DNA from: Microplitis mediator
Taxonomy: Eukaryota > Arthropoda > Insecta > Hymenoptera > Braconidae
Assembly (NCBI RefSeq): GCF_029852145.1
Contig: NC_079972.1
Location: 14,010,986 to 14,074,985 of the forward strand
DNA: 64,000 bases
Direction: 5' to 3'
The translations under genes and the position numbers were made by a program. Of this stretch, positions 46,401 through 60,617 are shown piece after piece. The stretch's first letter is position 1. Each line of letters begins with the position of its first letter. The notes beneath the pieces are model-generated. The model saw only the letters and a program-made list of their open reading frames with translations. It made no database searches and was not told where the DNA came from.

Positions 46401-46936
46401 TCGCACCTTGCACAGGAAACACTCCGACACTGACTTAATTGCATCCACTGTGCCTTTTATTCTATTCTCAGATCGTTATCTTCCGTAGAAACTTCATTTT
46501 GGTTCAGACTTTAGCTACTAAATTTTTCACATTTTTCCTTCCGTAATCTTTTAATTCCCGCAAAGTCTCAAGCCCTAATGCAAGACTAAGTTTTAATCAT
46601 TACCAGGGTGTTTAATGTTGCGCATGGTACGGTAATTATTTAATTTTTTATGTAAAAGTAGGACTTTGTTGACGAATAATGCACTTCTGGGATGGAACTT
46701 ATTTACATACATTAATAATTGAAGATATTTTATAAAGTTTCAATTTTAAATAAATTAATGAGAGATTTTGTGCCCAAAAAGAAGATTTCCTGACGCAAAT
46801 AACTTTTCACTTGCCCGAATTTTTTGCATTATAAATTGAAACCAAAAATTTTCTTGTTCGAAGAGAAGAATTGTCTTTTCATTCGTTTTTATGTGCAAGC
46901 GTTTTTCCAGAAGATTTTCCTGATACCACCGAAGCC
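43416..46936. other. Long gap, no firm gene
   Basis: Mixed unique DNA. At about 44716-45010 ATCGGCC/GGCCAAT words recur and may mark a decayed element. A fragment of the AACTTCCCGCT element lies at 45219-45310, followed by CACAGAAAA-like remnants (45330-45420). Confidence 0.35.
45219..45310 (-). repeat. Fragment of the AACTTCCCGCT element, opposite orientation
   Basis: TTCCCGCTAAGAAAATTGAA then GGTTTCGGTCCGATTTTCGA matches the inverted right end of 34040-34762. Confidence 0.6.
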
Positions 46937-47037
46937 TTCGAGCATCCATCGGACGCCTTAATTTTAATCAGGATCGCGATCTAAGAAATTCTATAGAAAA
47001 TTTTGACTCAGGGCTCGGTGTTGAGAAAAAATTTTCC
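46937..47037 (+). repeat. Dispersed repeat, copy 1 (partner at 63822-63935)
   Basis: CATCCATCGGACGCCTTAAT, CTAAGAAATTCTATAGAAAA and GACTCAGGGCTCGGTGTT recur at 63822 with substitutions and one indel. Both are followed by a GAAAAAAATTTT tract. Confidence 0.65.
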
Positions 47038-50000
47038 TTCACTTCTTGTGCTAAAAAGAAGTTTTGGATCCATAGTTCTGATGTACGACAAAATCCATAA
47101 ATTTGTGGAGCTAAAGTCTTGAGCCAAGCTGGTAATCTCGAGAAACTGCCTTGGGCTCAGTACTTAATACTCTATCGAGTTATAAATCGGATGGTTCGTA
47201 GTCCATATAAGTTTTCTGAACCCGAGAGAACTGAAGAGGCGAAATATAACGTCATAATGGTGGTATTTACTCATACGCGTGAATTGTTGAATCATGATTC
47301 TCGCGCAGCCCGCGAGCTGTTTCGCAGCGGAAACAAATAAAGGGTTATTTTATTTGCACGGTGGATTATTTTTGGGGTGGAAATAAATATCGATTGGCCG
47401 TCGAGCCGGTTGGAGTTTATATTTGACAGCTTATATATCATATATATCAACCCTTACCCATCTTAGTCATAATGTCATTATGAAATATAAAATATTTCTT
47501 AAATTTACTCGAATTCAAAAATTGTTCATAGTTAATTATTCTTACCATAGTAATTATACTTTTATGGCAAACTCTGAGAATAATTTTGCCAACTATAATC
47601 ATAACTCATAACAAAGCTCGAAATGTAACACCTAGTTTGTAGGAAAACGTCTGGAAATGACACCTCCTTACCCGTTATAACAGTGAACAGCCAGAGTAGC
47701 GTAGGTGTAGGGTGTAGGGAAGTCTTTGTAATAACCACAGCATCCTCGAGAGGGCGCTGGGGGTCTTTACTCAAGACATCAGTCTAAGTTTAGCTCACAC
47801 CACAGGCTGGTGGAAACCGTTTACGGGAATCCCGTTCCATTATAACATAACTACACAAAACTACTTCTAATATCGTTTACTAATACACTGCCGTGCTCTA
47901 TATATATATATATATATATACAAATATATATATATATACTAAACTAAGCTCGTAATTTCTCGCTGGGTTCGGTAGCACATCACACGGGATAGCTTGTTCT
48001 GCAGTGAAAATAAGCGTAGGCGATATCACGTTACCGTAGGATCCTTTGATCTCACGACACTTACAATTTCCACGGGCTGTGCGATACACCCTTATTTTGC
48101 TTGCGCCATGCGAGGCTCTAATGAGAGGCTATGAGCTCTGCAACTGCAGAACGTAATCACAAGGCTTGATGACTCTCATTCGCTTGTCGTACTCGCCTAC
48201 CTTATATATATACATACATATGTAGGTGTATATATGTAGACATATATATGCGCATGGATGTATGTGAATCATACATATATATAGGATTTTATGTTTCACT
48301 TTCTCGTTGCCATTCAACTCTTTTCATGACACGATAATAATCCGCTGTATCAGATATCAACTGTCTAGTAAATTAAAAAAAATAACAGTTGTAATGTATT
48401 TTATTTTTATTTTTATTGAGTCCAGTATTTAGTATATGGCAATACGTTTTTTTATATATTTTTTTAATTCGAGAGATTTATTATTAATTTATTGTTATTA
48501 TTGGGCAATAAAAAAAAGTAACGGGTGGAGGTAAAAGTAGAGGCAGAGGCAGAGGAAAAATGATATGCAGAGTCAGTGGTATGTATATCATTGTCCGAGT
48601 GGGCGGGCGCGACGGCGCGAAGTTAGTGCCGGCAGCGATAGATACCGCTAATTATCGATCGTAAATAATGTCGGTAGGTCGCGTGAGGGGTGTGCTGAGG
48701 GTGAATTCCGAGTAAGAGGAAGAGTATGCATCAGACTGATATGTGTTGGTTGGTCGGAGGACTACTCGCTGGCTCGAACTCTGTCTCTGGAACTCTGATA
48801 CCATCGGCAGTGAGGGGGCTGAGGGGTGAGGGCAGGAGTCGTTATGTAGGCTCTGCGCATGATGAGAGACGGCGTGGTAGTCGCGACGCGGTCTTTGAGG
48901 ACCAATAATATCAGGGCGCAAGTCCACTATCAGTCAACAGAGGGAGATGCATGTCCGCGTGCCTCTTTATGTAGGGTGGCAAGCGGGATATATTACAAGT
49001 GTAGCTCCCTGCTTGGTTATTACACGAGAGCTGTAATTGCTGCTGATCGTGTCGGTTTGATTTGTAGTGTCTCGCATTTGGATATCCATTTATATATGTA
49101 TAATATATACACTACGATGTAGACGGATGATAAGAATGAACAAATGATATGAAAAAGTTCCGATTGCTATGCAATATGCCATTAGGGATTAATGTTTTTT
49201 TTTTTGGTTCATTATAGCGATTTCTTGTTCTTGATAACGATTTGTTACTTTTGGTTTTATACTTTTATATATATGTATATATTATGAATTAATGATTTTT
49301 AAGATAATGAATATGTTTAAAACGAATTTCTGCTGTGCCTCTGGGGCAAAATAAAATCACTCTGTGCGGCCATTAGTTGAATGAAGAGATTTTTTGAAAA
49401 TATTTAATCGACAATTACTATATTTCGCGAAGGCTGATATATTAAATTCGTATGTTAAAAAATCATTAAGAAAGTAATTCATCATCTATCGAAAATGTTA
49501 GCTCGGTAATAGCTCCCTATTAATCAGCTGTCTGTAAATCACAATAATCAATTATTTAAAAAGAAAAAATCAATTAGTGAATTTGACCACACAACCTCTT
49601 CTCATCAATCAATGAAGCATCTGTACTTTCTGAAATTATGAAAAAAACCAGATGCTACTCATCCCGCCCTCTTGTCCTCTTGTCCGCCCTTTGGAGCTTC
49701 CGAATATTATACACTTGATGACTTTTTTTTAAACTCAGACGTTTCGTGCGTGAAACAATTATGACGCCACGTGCCTCTATATATATATATATATGAATAC
49801 AAATCGTAAAGAATAAAAATTATTTGCTTTGACACTTTGAAAATGATGATCACAAAACTATTAACTTGACTAATAGTTTTGCCTTGAATGTATTCTATTT
49901 TGAAAAATGATCTATTATATAACCAATTTTTTTTTTTTTTTCATTACAACAAAACAAAACAATGGCATCTAAAGAAAAAAAAATCATCAATTCACATAAT

Positions 50001-50249
50001 TCAATAATATTCTTCACTTGATATTAATTATTTTTTGTAACCAATAACTGAATAGTCTACAACAATTTTTCAAAAAAATATATCCGGTTACTTGTAAAAA
50101 TAATAAATATAAAGTCACAACAAATAAAATTAAAAGAAGTGATTTCGAGTTACAACGCGCGCTCTAGTGACAGCGTCATATAAACAGCCGTCATAATATC
50201 TAATTCTAATTGAAAAGCCGTATATAGTGAAAGAGAGTATATATATATA

Positions 50250-50301
<52 letters not shown>

Positions 50302-50615
50302 AGAATAAAGAGCATTCACGGCGTTGGCGATGACGATGACGATGACGATGATGACAACGGAAACGGAAGTGCCTGTCATAACTGGATACGTAAATATGTC
50401 AGAAGGGGTTATTATATGTTCACGGTACGGGTGTTACAAATTGTAAAACATAATATATAACAATGACTAAATATTTTGTCTTTTAAAACTACATCGAATC
50501 AAACATAACACTCCTCTTTAATTTTTAAACAATACCTTTCTAATGAGTTGAGGTTATAATACTTACATACATATATTGTATATTATAATAAAATATATGA
50601 ATAAAGAAGAAGTGG
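47038..50615. other. Gap with a GC-richer island, no firm gene
   Basis: (TA)n lies near 47899-47937 and at about 50238-50298. A CpG-richer island at 48590-49090 (GGGCGGGCGCGACGGCGCGA) carries overlapping open frames on both strands, as GC-rich islands do. A minus-strand frame (48652-48927) ends TRPTDIIYDR but is unrecognised. Confidence 0.3.
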
Positions 50616-50648
50616 TTGCTGAAGAACGTAAAAGCTTTACGACAAAAC

Positions 50649-50864
50649 ATGTGGTCAGTGCTAAAGTTATATATATTATTTTTATTATCGACTGGTGATA
50701 TTTACGCTGGTCATAAATGTCCGCCCATCAAAAGGGTTCCTAAACGCATCAATTTAAACAGCCCGCGCGAAAAGGGCGTTAATATTGTACGTGAAACGGA
50801 TATCTATCTTGCATACCACGGCTACATTTTGCCGGAAGCTATATCGTTATATTTTTTATTTTAA
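50649..50864 (+). CDS. Possible small secreted-type ORF, unrecognised
   Basis: From ATG at 50649 to a TAA at 50862-50864 the frame codes for 71 residues. It opens MWSVLKLYILFLLSTGDIYA, which looks like a signal peptide with cleavage after Ala20, followed by a basic segment GHKCPPIKRVPKRIN. There is only one Cys in the mature part and no family I recognise. A short open frame with a hydrophobic start is common by chance in AT-rich DNA, so this is weak. It could be a first exon (a GT lies at 50747). Confidence 0.15.
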   Translation: MWSVLKLYILFLLSTGDIYAGHKCPPIKRVPKRINLNSPREKGVNIVRETDIYLAYHGYILPEAISLYFLF

Positions 50865-51235
50865 TTTATCATCCCTTATTGTTCATTATTGTTATTCATA
50901 TATATATCGAATAGGCTGAATCTAAATTGCCAGCCAATAATTTTTTGAAAATTCATCTAATTTTACACAACTACAAAATTAATTAATATAAAATCAACAA
51001 AATTTTTTTAGTTTCAAAATATGGCTGCCTATTTTCGAAAAAAAATTTTTGTGTATAAATAATTTAAATAGACAAAAAAATCTAAGTATTTAGATGTCAT
51101 ATCTTGCAAAATAATTTCGTCGTATCAATAACGATAGTAAAATTTTTTTGAACGATAAAAATTAAGACCGAGCGAAAAAAAAGAAAACCCCGATACTGTC
51201 TATTTACGTTTAAAATCGTCGCTTCTTTTCAAATT

Positions 51236-51266
<31 letters not shown>

Positions 51267-54000
51267 GTATACATAAATTTCTATATCTGAGTAGTCTCTC
51301 GCATCAGAGTCGACGTTGAACCATGGCCTCATTACCAAAGCAAATATTTCATAGTGACTGCAGAGAGAGCTGTGACAACTCGTCGTTGTCGTAGACGTCG
51401 GTATGACGAAGTAAAGCTGGGATGTAGGGGGACGAAAAAGAAATGAAACGATAAGTCAGTAGTAGCAGAAGTAGTAGTAGTGGGTAGGTAGGTAGGCAGG
51501 CAAATATGAAAGTGTAATAAAAAGTGTGAGGTGAAATGATGAGGAGTGAAAAAGAGGAGAAGAGTTTGTATGTGTGCCGCATGAAGGAGTAAGCCGTTGA
51601 TGTAGTAGAGTATAAAGAGAAGTATAAAGTAGAAAAAGGAAAAGGCAATACGACGAGAAGGTAGAGCGCACTGAGTAGAGCGGACGATGTAAAAAGAAGG
51701 AAAATAAAGCCCGGGCTTCCTTTTTCCTGTCTCCAATCTTACTTTTCTCTGTCCTCCATCCACAACCGCGTTTTTTTATTCTATTTTTTTTTATTTTGCA
51801 CCCACACCCACACCTACATCTCCATCTCCATCTCCGACTCCATCTCCATCTACCTCAGCAGCCCCGTTGTCAGAGGTCCTCCCGGCTGCTGAAGGAGAAG
51901 ACACAGACGAAGAAGGGCAAGGGGCGAGATAAAAAATACAAGATGAAAAAAGTAACAAAAAAACAAGACGAGAAAATGAAATAAAATAATAAAAGAAATG
52001 CCTTTTTCACAGCCTCCGCGATTTACCTTTCACAATTCACTTGTTTTATATCTCATCCGGGTTGAGCTTTCTTCTGTGTGCTCTTTCTCTCATTTTCATA
52101 CTTATACACCGTCGTTGTGTATTTTTTATTCTTATGATTTTTCTTATCCTTCTCTTACTTACTGCTGTCAAGGTAAAATGATCGGCGTTAAAAATTAGAT
52201 TGCTCGTGACCCTCGCGTTCCTTAAACTGTATATTCTTTCTTTGTCACTACACCGTTTATTTTACTTTTCGGCTGCTATTGCTACTGCCATTTTCTTTAT
52301 TGAATGACTGGTGTACAGTCGCGGAATCCAAGCAGATGAGGGGTGCAAGTTATTTACTTATATATTATATAATAATATAAGAGCTTCAAAGACGTAGTGA
52401 TAAATTGACGGAGGTAAACTACTACTGAGAACTCCGGAACATCATTTATTTTCTTTTACAAATTTTATTTCATTTTTTTTCGATATTTGTTCAAATATTC
52501 AGCATGAGGTTAATGACCCAATTACTGACGGCACCCTACTGCTGATTATTATATTTAATATTCCTTGAAGTCTTAGATATTTCATTATATCTCAAGAAAT
52601 CAACATCATGATATAAATTTTCAGTCAAATGTATGTACATCAATTATATTTCCATCGCTAAAACTTTCACTAGTAAACAGCTTTTGTAAAACAAAAAAAA
52701 ACCTGAGGATGCTGAGCAAAAAGTTTTGATCTCTGCTGTATACATCCACCGCAATTGTTATCGCAGTTGTTTTTATATGCACGACTAGCTCGTTTGTTTT
52801 CCAAACAATTTGTCTCTGGGTTTCCGGTCGATTTGACGTACCCAAAGTCCAGCTTTGTTCACCGAATTCGGTATAATGTCCCACGTATTTGGATCACGTA
52901 CTGCGATATGTCAATATAAAGGAGTTGCTTTGCTCTGGAGTTATAGCTCTGATGTGCATACCAATATAATACCGGTCTATTTGCCCGCGATGTACGAGCG
53001 TGTAAGATGGGCGGTGGAAAACTCGATTGGTGTATGTGCAGAGCTTAAAGGTAAAAGGGAACGGGGGTACACAAAATACGTGGCGGATGATAGAAAAGAA
53101 CAAGATACAGTTGGTGAATATAAGAAGGGGTAGCACGGGGGTTGGAACTCAGATGTATACGGTACGGTGCACAGCTTGTTATCCTAAATACACGGAATCC
53201 TTTGGAGACTGTCTGCGTTCCTTTATCCTTTATCCCTTATTCTCCTCCTTAGCTCGCTGCGCTCTTCATTCCATCTTCCAATCTATTCCCCTATAACCGC
53301 GTCCCGTGTATCTTTATTGAGATCCCGTTGGGTTGTTCCTTATTCATCGGCCTCATCCCCGACTTCCCATTCTCATTCTTACATGTCTCTGTCCTGTGGA
53401 TCTAGTCGTCTTCTTCTTATTCGTGGATATAATGCTTGACAAATTGACGATTCAATCGAGTTCCAAAGGATACACCCGCGATCCGCTCCCGGCTAAAGGA
53501 TCAATTTTGCTGTAGGATGCGAAATGTGTATGGAGATTGATCGCCCCAAGAATATTTCACTGCACACTCAATAATATTCTCAACTGATGTCTCGGGCTCA
53601 TCATTTTGTCATGTAACATAACCACCGGTTACCAAAACACGCGCGACGAGATCAATTTGCGAATAATATACCTTAATGTCCTAGACCTAGACTTACCCAA
53701 TTTCAATTGTAAGCTTATATATAGACATCATCATCCCTCTGTATTATATTCATATAAATGTATATATATGGGTACGTATATTTATCCAAATGTTACGTAT
53801 TTAAATGAAATTGAATAAAAGTTGAGCATTACAAAACCATTTGATGGAATTTATGTGGGAAGACTTTAAAATTCTTGGACCTTAATAAGATCATCGTGCA
53901 CATGCATGAGAACAAATGATCGTGTGAAGCGTTTAACACAAAAGGTATGCCTGATAGCTAACAAGATCGTGTTATCAAATTCTTGAGCTGTCAACGAGGT
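50865..54000. other. Gap, no firm gene
   Basis: It holds purine-rich tracts (51360-51720), a CCATCT/CACACC repeat (51800-51852) and an unrecognised plus-strand frame (52855-53133). None shows a domain or a complete splice context. Confidence 0.3.
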
Positions 54001-57000
54001 ATTTTGATGCAAAGATATATATGTATATGAACATGAAACTGGGACGTCCCTTACCGCACTTGTCTCAGCGGGGTATCATCAGTAAACGTCGGCGGGAATA
54101 TAGAAAGCCCGAATGACCGATTATGATGAAGCGATTCTTCGCGCACCTACTATATACCAAACAAAACCCTTGCGACGGGAATGAACACGCTGGTTATTTA
54201 TTTTTATTTTCTTCTTTGTTTCTCTTTGTCACCCTCTTTCTTCACTGCTCGCGCTTAAGGCTTACGGCCAAACACTCAAGTAATACTAGGGTCTTGTAAT
54301 TGAAACACGCAATATTGTACTCAATAGTCGACTGCATGAACATCAAAGACCTAAGAACAGACCTAATTTCGTCATTCCGATTTTTCACAGAAACTAAACG
54401 CTGTTTGATACAGTTTCGAAGGCTTTCTTTGGTGGCTCGAAGGCCAAATTCGAATTCTGATAGTCGATAGCCGAAGGTTCCTGTGGCATGATATTTTGAT
54501 AGTTATCGCTAGGTGCAGGGTTTTTGTGTGCCGAGAGTTATTAAACGTGACGCAGAGTTAATGTTTCGCTGTCGTTCATCTGTATATCATACTGTAGCCA
54601 TCCGATAGAGTCATCACATCGATCCTTGACATTACACAGGATGGGCACGGCAGATAATGTATTATATTGTAATATCAAATCAAATATGGTTCGAATAAGA
54701 TTTACACGAGCAGTAGACGAGAAGCAATAAGTTGATGGACCGAATATAAAGAGAGTGAGTTTGTGAGTGAGGGAGGGAGAAAGAAAGGGAGTGAATTGTG
54801 CAGCTTGATGTAGAATGGGAAGTGATGCTTGGAATATTATGTATAAGCATCATCCTGGAGCCAAAAAGTTAACTAAACTTGATACAACTCTGCATTATTG
54901 ATATGCATGTATGGATGTGTATTAAAAATATACACATCTACATGCCGAAGAGATTGCCGCTTGTGTAAGTATATGCCGTATCCCAGCGGGATATCATCTT
55001 TGGAGCATGATCGATCTGACACGAACTTGGTGCGTCATACACACCGAGACAGATATATAGGCGAGCTGTCGCGGGTTTCCCGCCGCTGATTTAGACATCA
55101 TGAACCGACAAAATATGTATGCTAACTACATTTTTTCGTCAATTTATCCAGTCATTCATGTGATTACACATTTTCTAAACACGAGTCTGATATACAAGAT
55201 AAATTTGTTATGGAGTCAATAGTCTTACGTTTGCTTTCGAGTCAGATTTACTCAAATTTTTCTTATTTTCATATTTAGCTCGGGATTTTAGGAGTCTAAG
55301 TCACGACCCCGATAACGATGTCACCCTAACACGTGTCCGAGATTACAGGCTGCACACCCTTGGGTTCTAAAGTCGCAAAGATTATTTAAATTGGGGACAC
55401 CCACACCCTTAATGTATATATTCGGAGAATCATTTACGTAAATGCTACTTTTCGGGATTGAAAATTTTGACTTTTAAAACTTTAATTCTAAGATGTCATT
55501 ATTTGTATACGTGACTGCAATGTTTATTGACCAAAACTTTCTCTTAAGAAACGATTTCGTTTTTTAAATCATAAATCGAAACTTTTTAATTGCGCGGCAT
55601 TTAATTGTTTTTCATAATTACTCCTTTTAAATCCTATAGTAACCTTTTTTTACTCTTACGCTTTATAATCGAAGAATTTTACATGGTTTTTATTTCGTTT
55701 TGTTTATTAACAGAAACAATTAAACTCATCATTAAATTATTTATTGCATATTCCGATGCTCGAAAAATCATAATTAGAAAACATATTCTGTATTAATAAA
55801 AAAATTTAAATCACGTAGCGGTAAAAACTTTCTCGATAATTCAAAATCAAACTAAATTGCAAAAAAGGTTTAATTAAAACCGAGATTCGATTAGATATTA
55901 TTTGCGGTTTAAAACCTAGCAGCAGCGATAACTTCTAATGTATATTGTATATATACATATACTACAATAGCAATGATCATAATAATAATATATATATATA
56001 TGGTCTTTTATTGCAGAATGTTCATCAGCTATCTGCGGTTTGACAACACACAGCCTCGTTGATGGCATCGGCACTTTAAGTGCAATGGTAATATAATAAG
56101 CCTCAGAGTCCTGTTTTGCGGTCGAACGTCATCATCGTAGCTCATACATCCCTGACAGATACAGACGCTCCTACGCGCTCCCAACTTCTAATATTCTAAA
56201 TTGCTCAGTTGGCATGTTTATTCGACGTCGCGGCGCTGCTGCCCGTTACTTTTTTTTTATTCTCTTTCCATTCTCTCTCTCTCTTCTCTTTCTTCCCTCA
56301 CTATTCGTATATATTATTATTTTATTTCTTTTTACCTTCGCTCCCGACCGCTCACCAATTTGCCGGCTGACACTTTTCAGAAGTATATAGTACTGTAGTT
56401 TAGCCTTTGCGTCAAGAGATCTTCCATTCGGTTTCATCATCATCATCATCATCGTATTTTTATTTTACCCATTGGTACGACAACCTCACGGATGCAAAAT
56501 CGACAAGTTTCTCTTCACCCACTAAATGGGCACATAAACAGACCCAAAGAAAAAAAAAAAACTAATAATAAGAAAGCTATATTTATATACCTACATATAT
56601 AACCTATCGACATAATGCCAAATTAAGAGTATATTATATTTAGACGTTAAAGTATATATATAACATAGCAAGGAAATTATTACAAGATCAAATGACACCT
56701 TGCGTATATAATGTATTTTTAATTTATATACAAAAGTTTATCATTAAATTGTACTGCAATATCACTGACGGATCTGTGACAACCAGATATCATACAACGA
56801 CATCACGGTCGTTAGGCTTTAGTTCCTTTCCATCCTAGTATTTTCTACAACACACGTACACACTTTCATGTATACATCAATTTATTTTATCATTTTTTGC
56901 TAAAAGATCATAATCAAGTACAAATGACCACCATTTGCCAAGTACCGCCTGTGTGTGTATGCACTGAAGCCTCTTATTTGCGCAGAATACACCATGCACG

Positions 57001-60000
57001 ACAAATGACAATAGCACACATATTTCGCATCATACATATTATATATGAAGACTAATATATTAATGCTGTCTAAATAAATGAAAAATAAGCTACCATATAC
57101 ATTTAATTTTCATTAGCGTTTACCATTTCGGTAAATGATTATCCATTGACCATCATAAAGAACAATAATCTCTTTGGGAATCAAACAGTGAGCCGCGGCC
57201 GCGGTCAGTAGATTAAGAAGGCCTAAAATATAATGACAAACAGATACCGAAATAGTTCCCATCAATGGAGAGCGAACTGGGAATGAAAGCTCTGATGACC
57301 TAAAAGAAATAAGATTCGATCTCCGACCATGTACGATACTTGCGTATCCAAGGACCGACAATTTATGCTTATTAATGCGAATTATCGCTGCTAAGTGAGC
57401 GCTGAGACTACAGGATATTAAAACCTCTGACCCTTTACCACCAGCGACGCGAGAAGGTCTGGGACACTGAGCAGTGAATCGAAACGGCATTCTTGGGATT
57501 CCGCGAATGGATCTAGAGAAATTGCCAGAATCGTCCTGTCACTGACATCTGACGGCGTGACTCGTAACTACTTTGTGCTCCAGTCGGTTAAAGGCGCGTT
57601 TACTTTACCAGCTGTGAGTTTTTATTGGGAGAGCAACTTTTAAGGGTCCCGGTCGACCTAACACTCGATTCTATTCACTCTACACTCATAACAATAACAC
57701 AAAAGCATAATAATAACGAAAGCCATGAGAATACAGAGAAGAGGATGACGAAATGCCCGCCCCAGAAACGCCCTCGAGTAGGCTATTGGCCCGATATTCC
57801 TAGCTGAGGAAAAGACTGACATGGCCGGCGTCGATCCCCGAACGGTCCAATCAGATTCAGTGTTCACGAAACAAAAGACACGCACTGTGTACTTGAGAGG
57901 GTTGCTAGAGCACCCTCTGTGAACAAATGAATACATGCTATCACAAAATATATATCTTTGCCTCTTTCCCCTTAACTCCCTTTCTCCAGCCCGGATTCAC
58001 CAGCTTGGTAGGGTGTCACAGAAAAGTTTAAAGAGAAAGAGAGTAACGTGGACCACATCGACATCGGTCCTGGTGGAATGGGCGGCGAGGATTTCACTAA
58101 AGAAAAAAGTACGAAAAAAAACGTGGAACAGAACAAGGGGAGATGGGTCGGTGGGTAGGGTGTTGAGTAAAGTCTAGAGTATAGAGTGTAGAGTGAACAT
58201 GGGATTAAAAGCAGAAGGGGAATGTAGAGAAGGAAGATCGTCAACGAGTTTTTGATGTATTAAACCGTAGGCACTACGTGACACCGAATGTTAAGTAGAT
58301 CTTTTACCACACTAAATTTTTCGTTTTACTTATTTTCATATCCTGGGTAATATGCTGAATTTAAATCTCGCACTATATGCTAGCAGTATTACCGTTCCGG
58401 CTTATTCATATTTTTCCCGCGACTAAATTATACCGACTGCGACCTCTATGCTGGCGGCCATTGACGCGAGTTAATCGGAGTAACCTAAAATTTATTATAA
58501 ATCATAATTATAATATTTCTTTGTGGTTACGGAGGTTTTTATTGTATATTGTATGTTATTTTTATTATAATGTATATTGTCGAGAGTTTTTCTTTCAAAC
58601 CCTGATGGCTCTCGTGTCACGTAGCGACGATGGATGCCACCGATAACGAGCTTTAATCTACCATCGCAACTCTCTCGAGTGTATGTTATGTGCGATGCAT
58701 GAATGTGTCAACTATTTTTAGTTGTTCGCATCCATACTGGCTATATACAATAATACAATTGACAACGACGACAAGAGTGAGAGAAAAACGTTTTGTCACG
58801 CGTTGGCCTCGGGATTTAGTTGGTGAGAGGGATGCAAATTATATGAGTACATACATCTACTCTTATCTAACTACGTATATTAATAATAATAATAATAATA
58901 ATAATAATTGTCATATATTGAAATGAGGAAATGACAGATACTGAAATAGACTATTATTAAACCGTTTTAGACGGTTATTATTACGATGTCAATTGCGGAT
59001 TTAATTTTTCCCCCGGGTTTTCTCAAAGCCTCTTACTGTGACTGAAGAAGGAATTTAAAACCCAGCGGGTTAATTTAAAATAAAACCCAATTTCAAGGGG
59101 CTCATAATTATTCAAATTTTCTCAACATTTGTTTCCACTTAGAAAGTCATTTTTAAAATTGTTTGTTTGTGTTACCGATGAGAGAACCTCGAGACTGCTC
59201 ATCAGGTATATTTTTCAGACTCAAAACTTAAATATTAACGATGAAGGTTTAGAACAGAGGTATAATTTGTTTCTCGTATAATTGACTGCTGACGCGCGAG
59301 CGAGTCTATTACAAAACCTGACTTTTAGAAGTTATGGTCAATAAGAGCCAAGTGACGAATTGAATTGCTGGAGTAATATATTGCTCATCTGATTTGTTTT
59401 TAGTGTTGTGTCTATATATGGCTCTTCATAATCATCATCATCATCATCATCATAATCAACAGCTAGCTCTTCTCAGTATCTCAATAGTCTTAGACTTTTT
59501 AAAAAGACATTTCGAAAAGTGTCTCGTCACGTCCTGCTTCCCTACGGCTACCGTTTGCGTTCGTTACGGTATTTTGAGGACTCGGAATGAGAAAAAAATT
59601 ATTTTTCAAGTGTATACTTAAGTACTTATGATCAAGATCTGACCCGTGCTCTTAGAGTGTACGTATTACGGGAATATTTTTTTGAATTTTTGTGGTAAGA
59701 GATCAAGCAAAAAATTATTTTTTTTTCTTAATTACACAGTCGGATTATTAATTTAGTATGGTTTATATAATAATTAATGATATGTTATCAATTATTATTA
59801 CCATGTACCCTGATCAGAATGTACACCTCATTGGCGCCATAGTGAGAGATATGTAAATTGACAGAGAGAGTTATAATCGCTGGTGATTATGGATTTTTTA
59901 TTCATAATAAAAAGGTATGGTGATTTTGATGACACACTTGTGTGTCGAGTTACGTATGTGAATTCAAATGGACTTCATCCGTCTCTCTTTTATATTTAGC

Positions 60001-60323
60001 GCGATGGTTATTCTCTTTATCTTCCTCTCTGACACGACTAGGATGATGATGAAGAGACCGTTTGGTTGGAATAGCTAGGGTGTGAAAATCAATTTGATAG
60101 ACGAGGAAACGCGTGCCGAATTACCTCTACGTGACAACAGTACCGTTTCACCATTTTCCCATTATTAACAACGAGATGAGAGAGAGTTCCAGGCACCACC
60201 ATTCCACTTTCCGGTCTTATACATTACTATATATATATATGTACAATATCTCTTTATAACGGTATAGAGAAATATATATGTATATGTGGGTGTGCGTGTG
60301 TATCTATACAAAGATATAGGGTA
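54001..60323. other. Long gap with microsatellites, no firm gene
   Basis: (CAT)n is at about 56437-56452 and 59428-59452, and (TAA)n at about 58880-58908. GC-richer patches (54040-54130, 57110-57600, 57820-58180) carry short frames without recognisable features. Confidence 0.4.
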
Positions 60324-60520
60324 ATCCGAGGTAAAATGGACATTTAAAAAAATGATTAACCGAAATTTCGCAAAGAATACAAATTTTGATGATGTATCCA
60401 ATTATTGAAACTAGGGATATAAATAATATAGAACTTTCTTCCAATGGCGTTTCATATCTGATAACAAATATAGATAAAAGTTTTTCGGAAGGAGAAAAAT
60501 TCCCATTTTACCTCAGTTGA
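60324..60520. mobile_element. Small CCGAGGTAAAATGGAC-ended element
   Basis: AATCCGAGGTAAAATGGACA is inverted at the right as TTCCCATTTTACCTCAG. It is related in style to the GGGGCAAAATG-ended elements. Confidence 0.45.
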
Positions 60521-60617
60521 AGTAAACCTTTCTCTTTATATTTAAATCCTAATTTCCTGAACAAATTTTGTCCCTACATTATTTTCCATAGTAATTTTTT
60601 CGAATAATTTTATACTC

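Noticed and set aside
51332..51763. 143-residue minus-strand frame
   Set aside because: It is low-complexity Ser/Phe/Leu/Tyr translation of a purine-rich tract; several overlapping frames are equally open.
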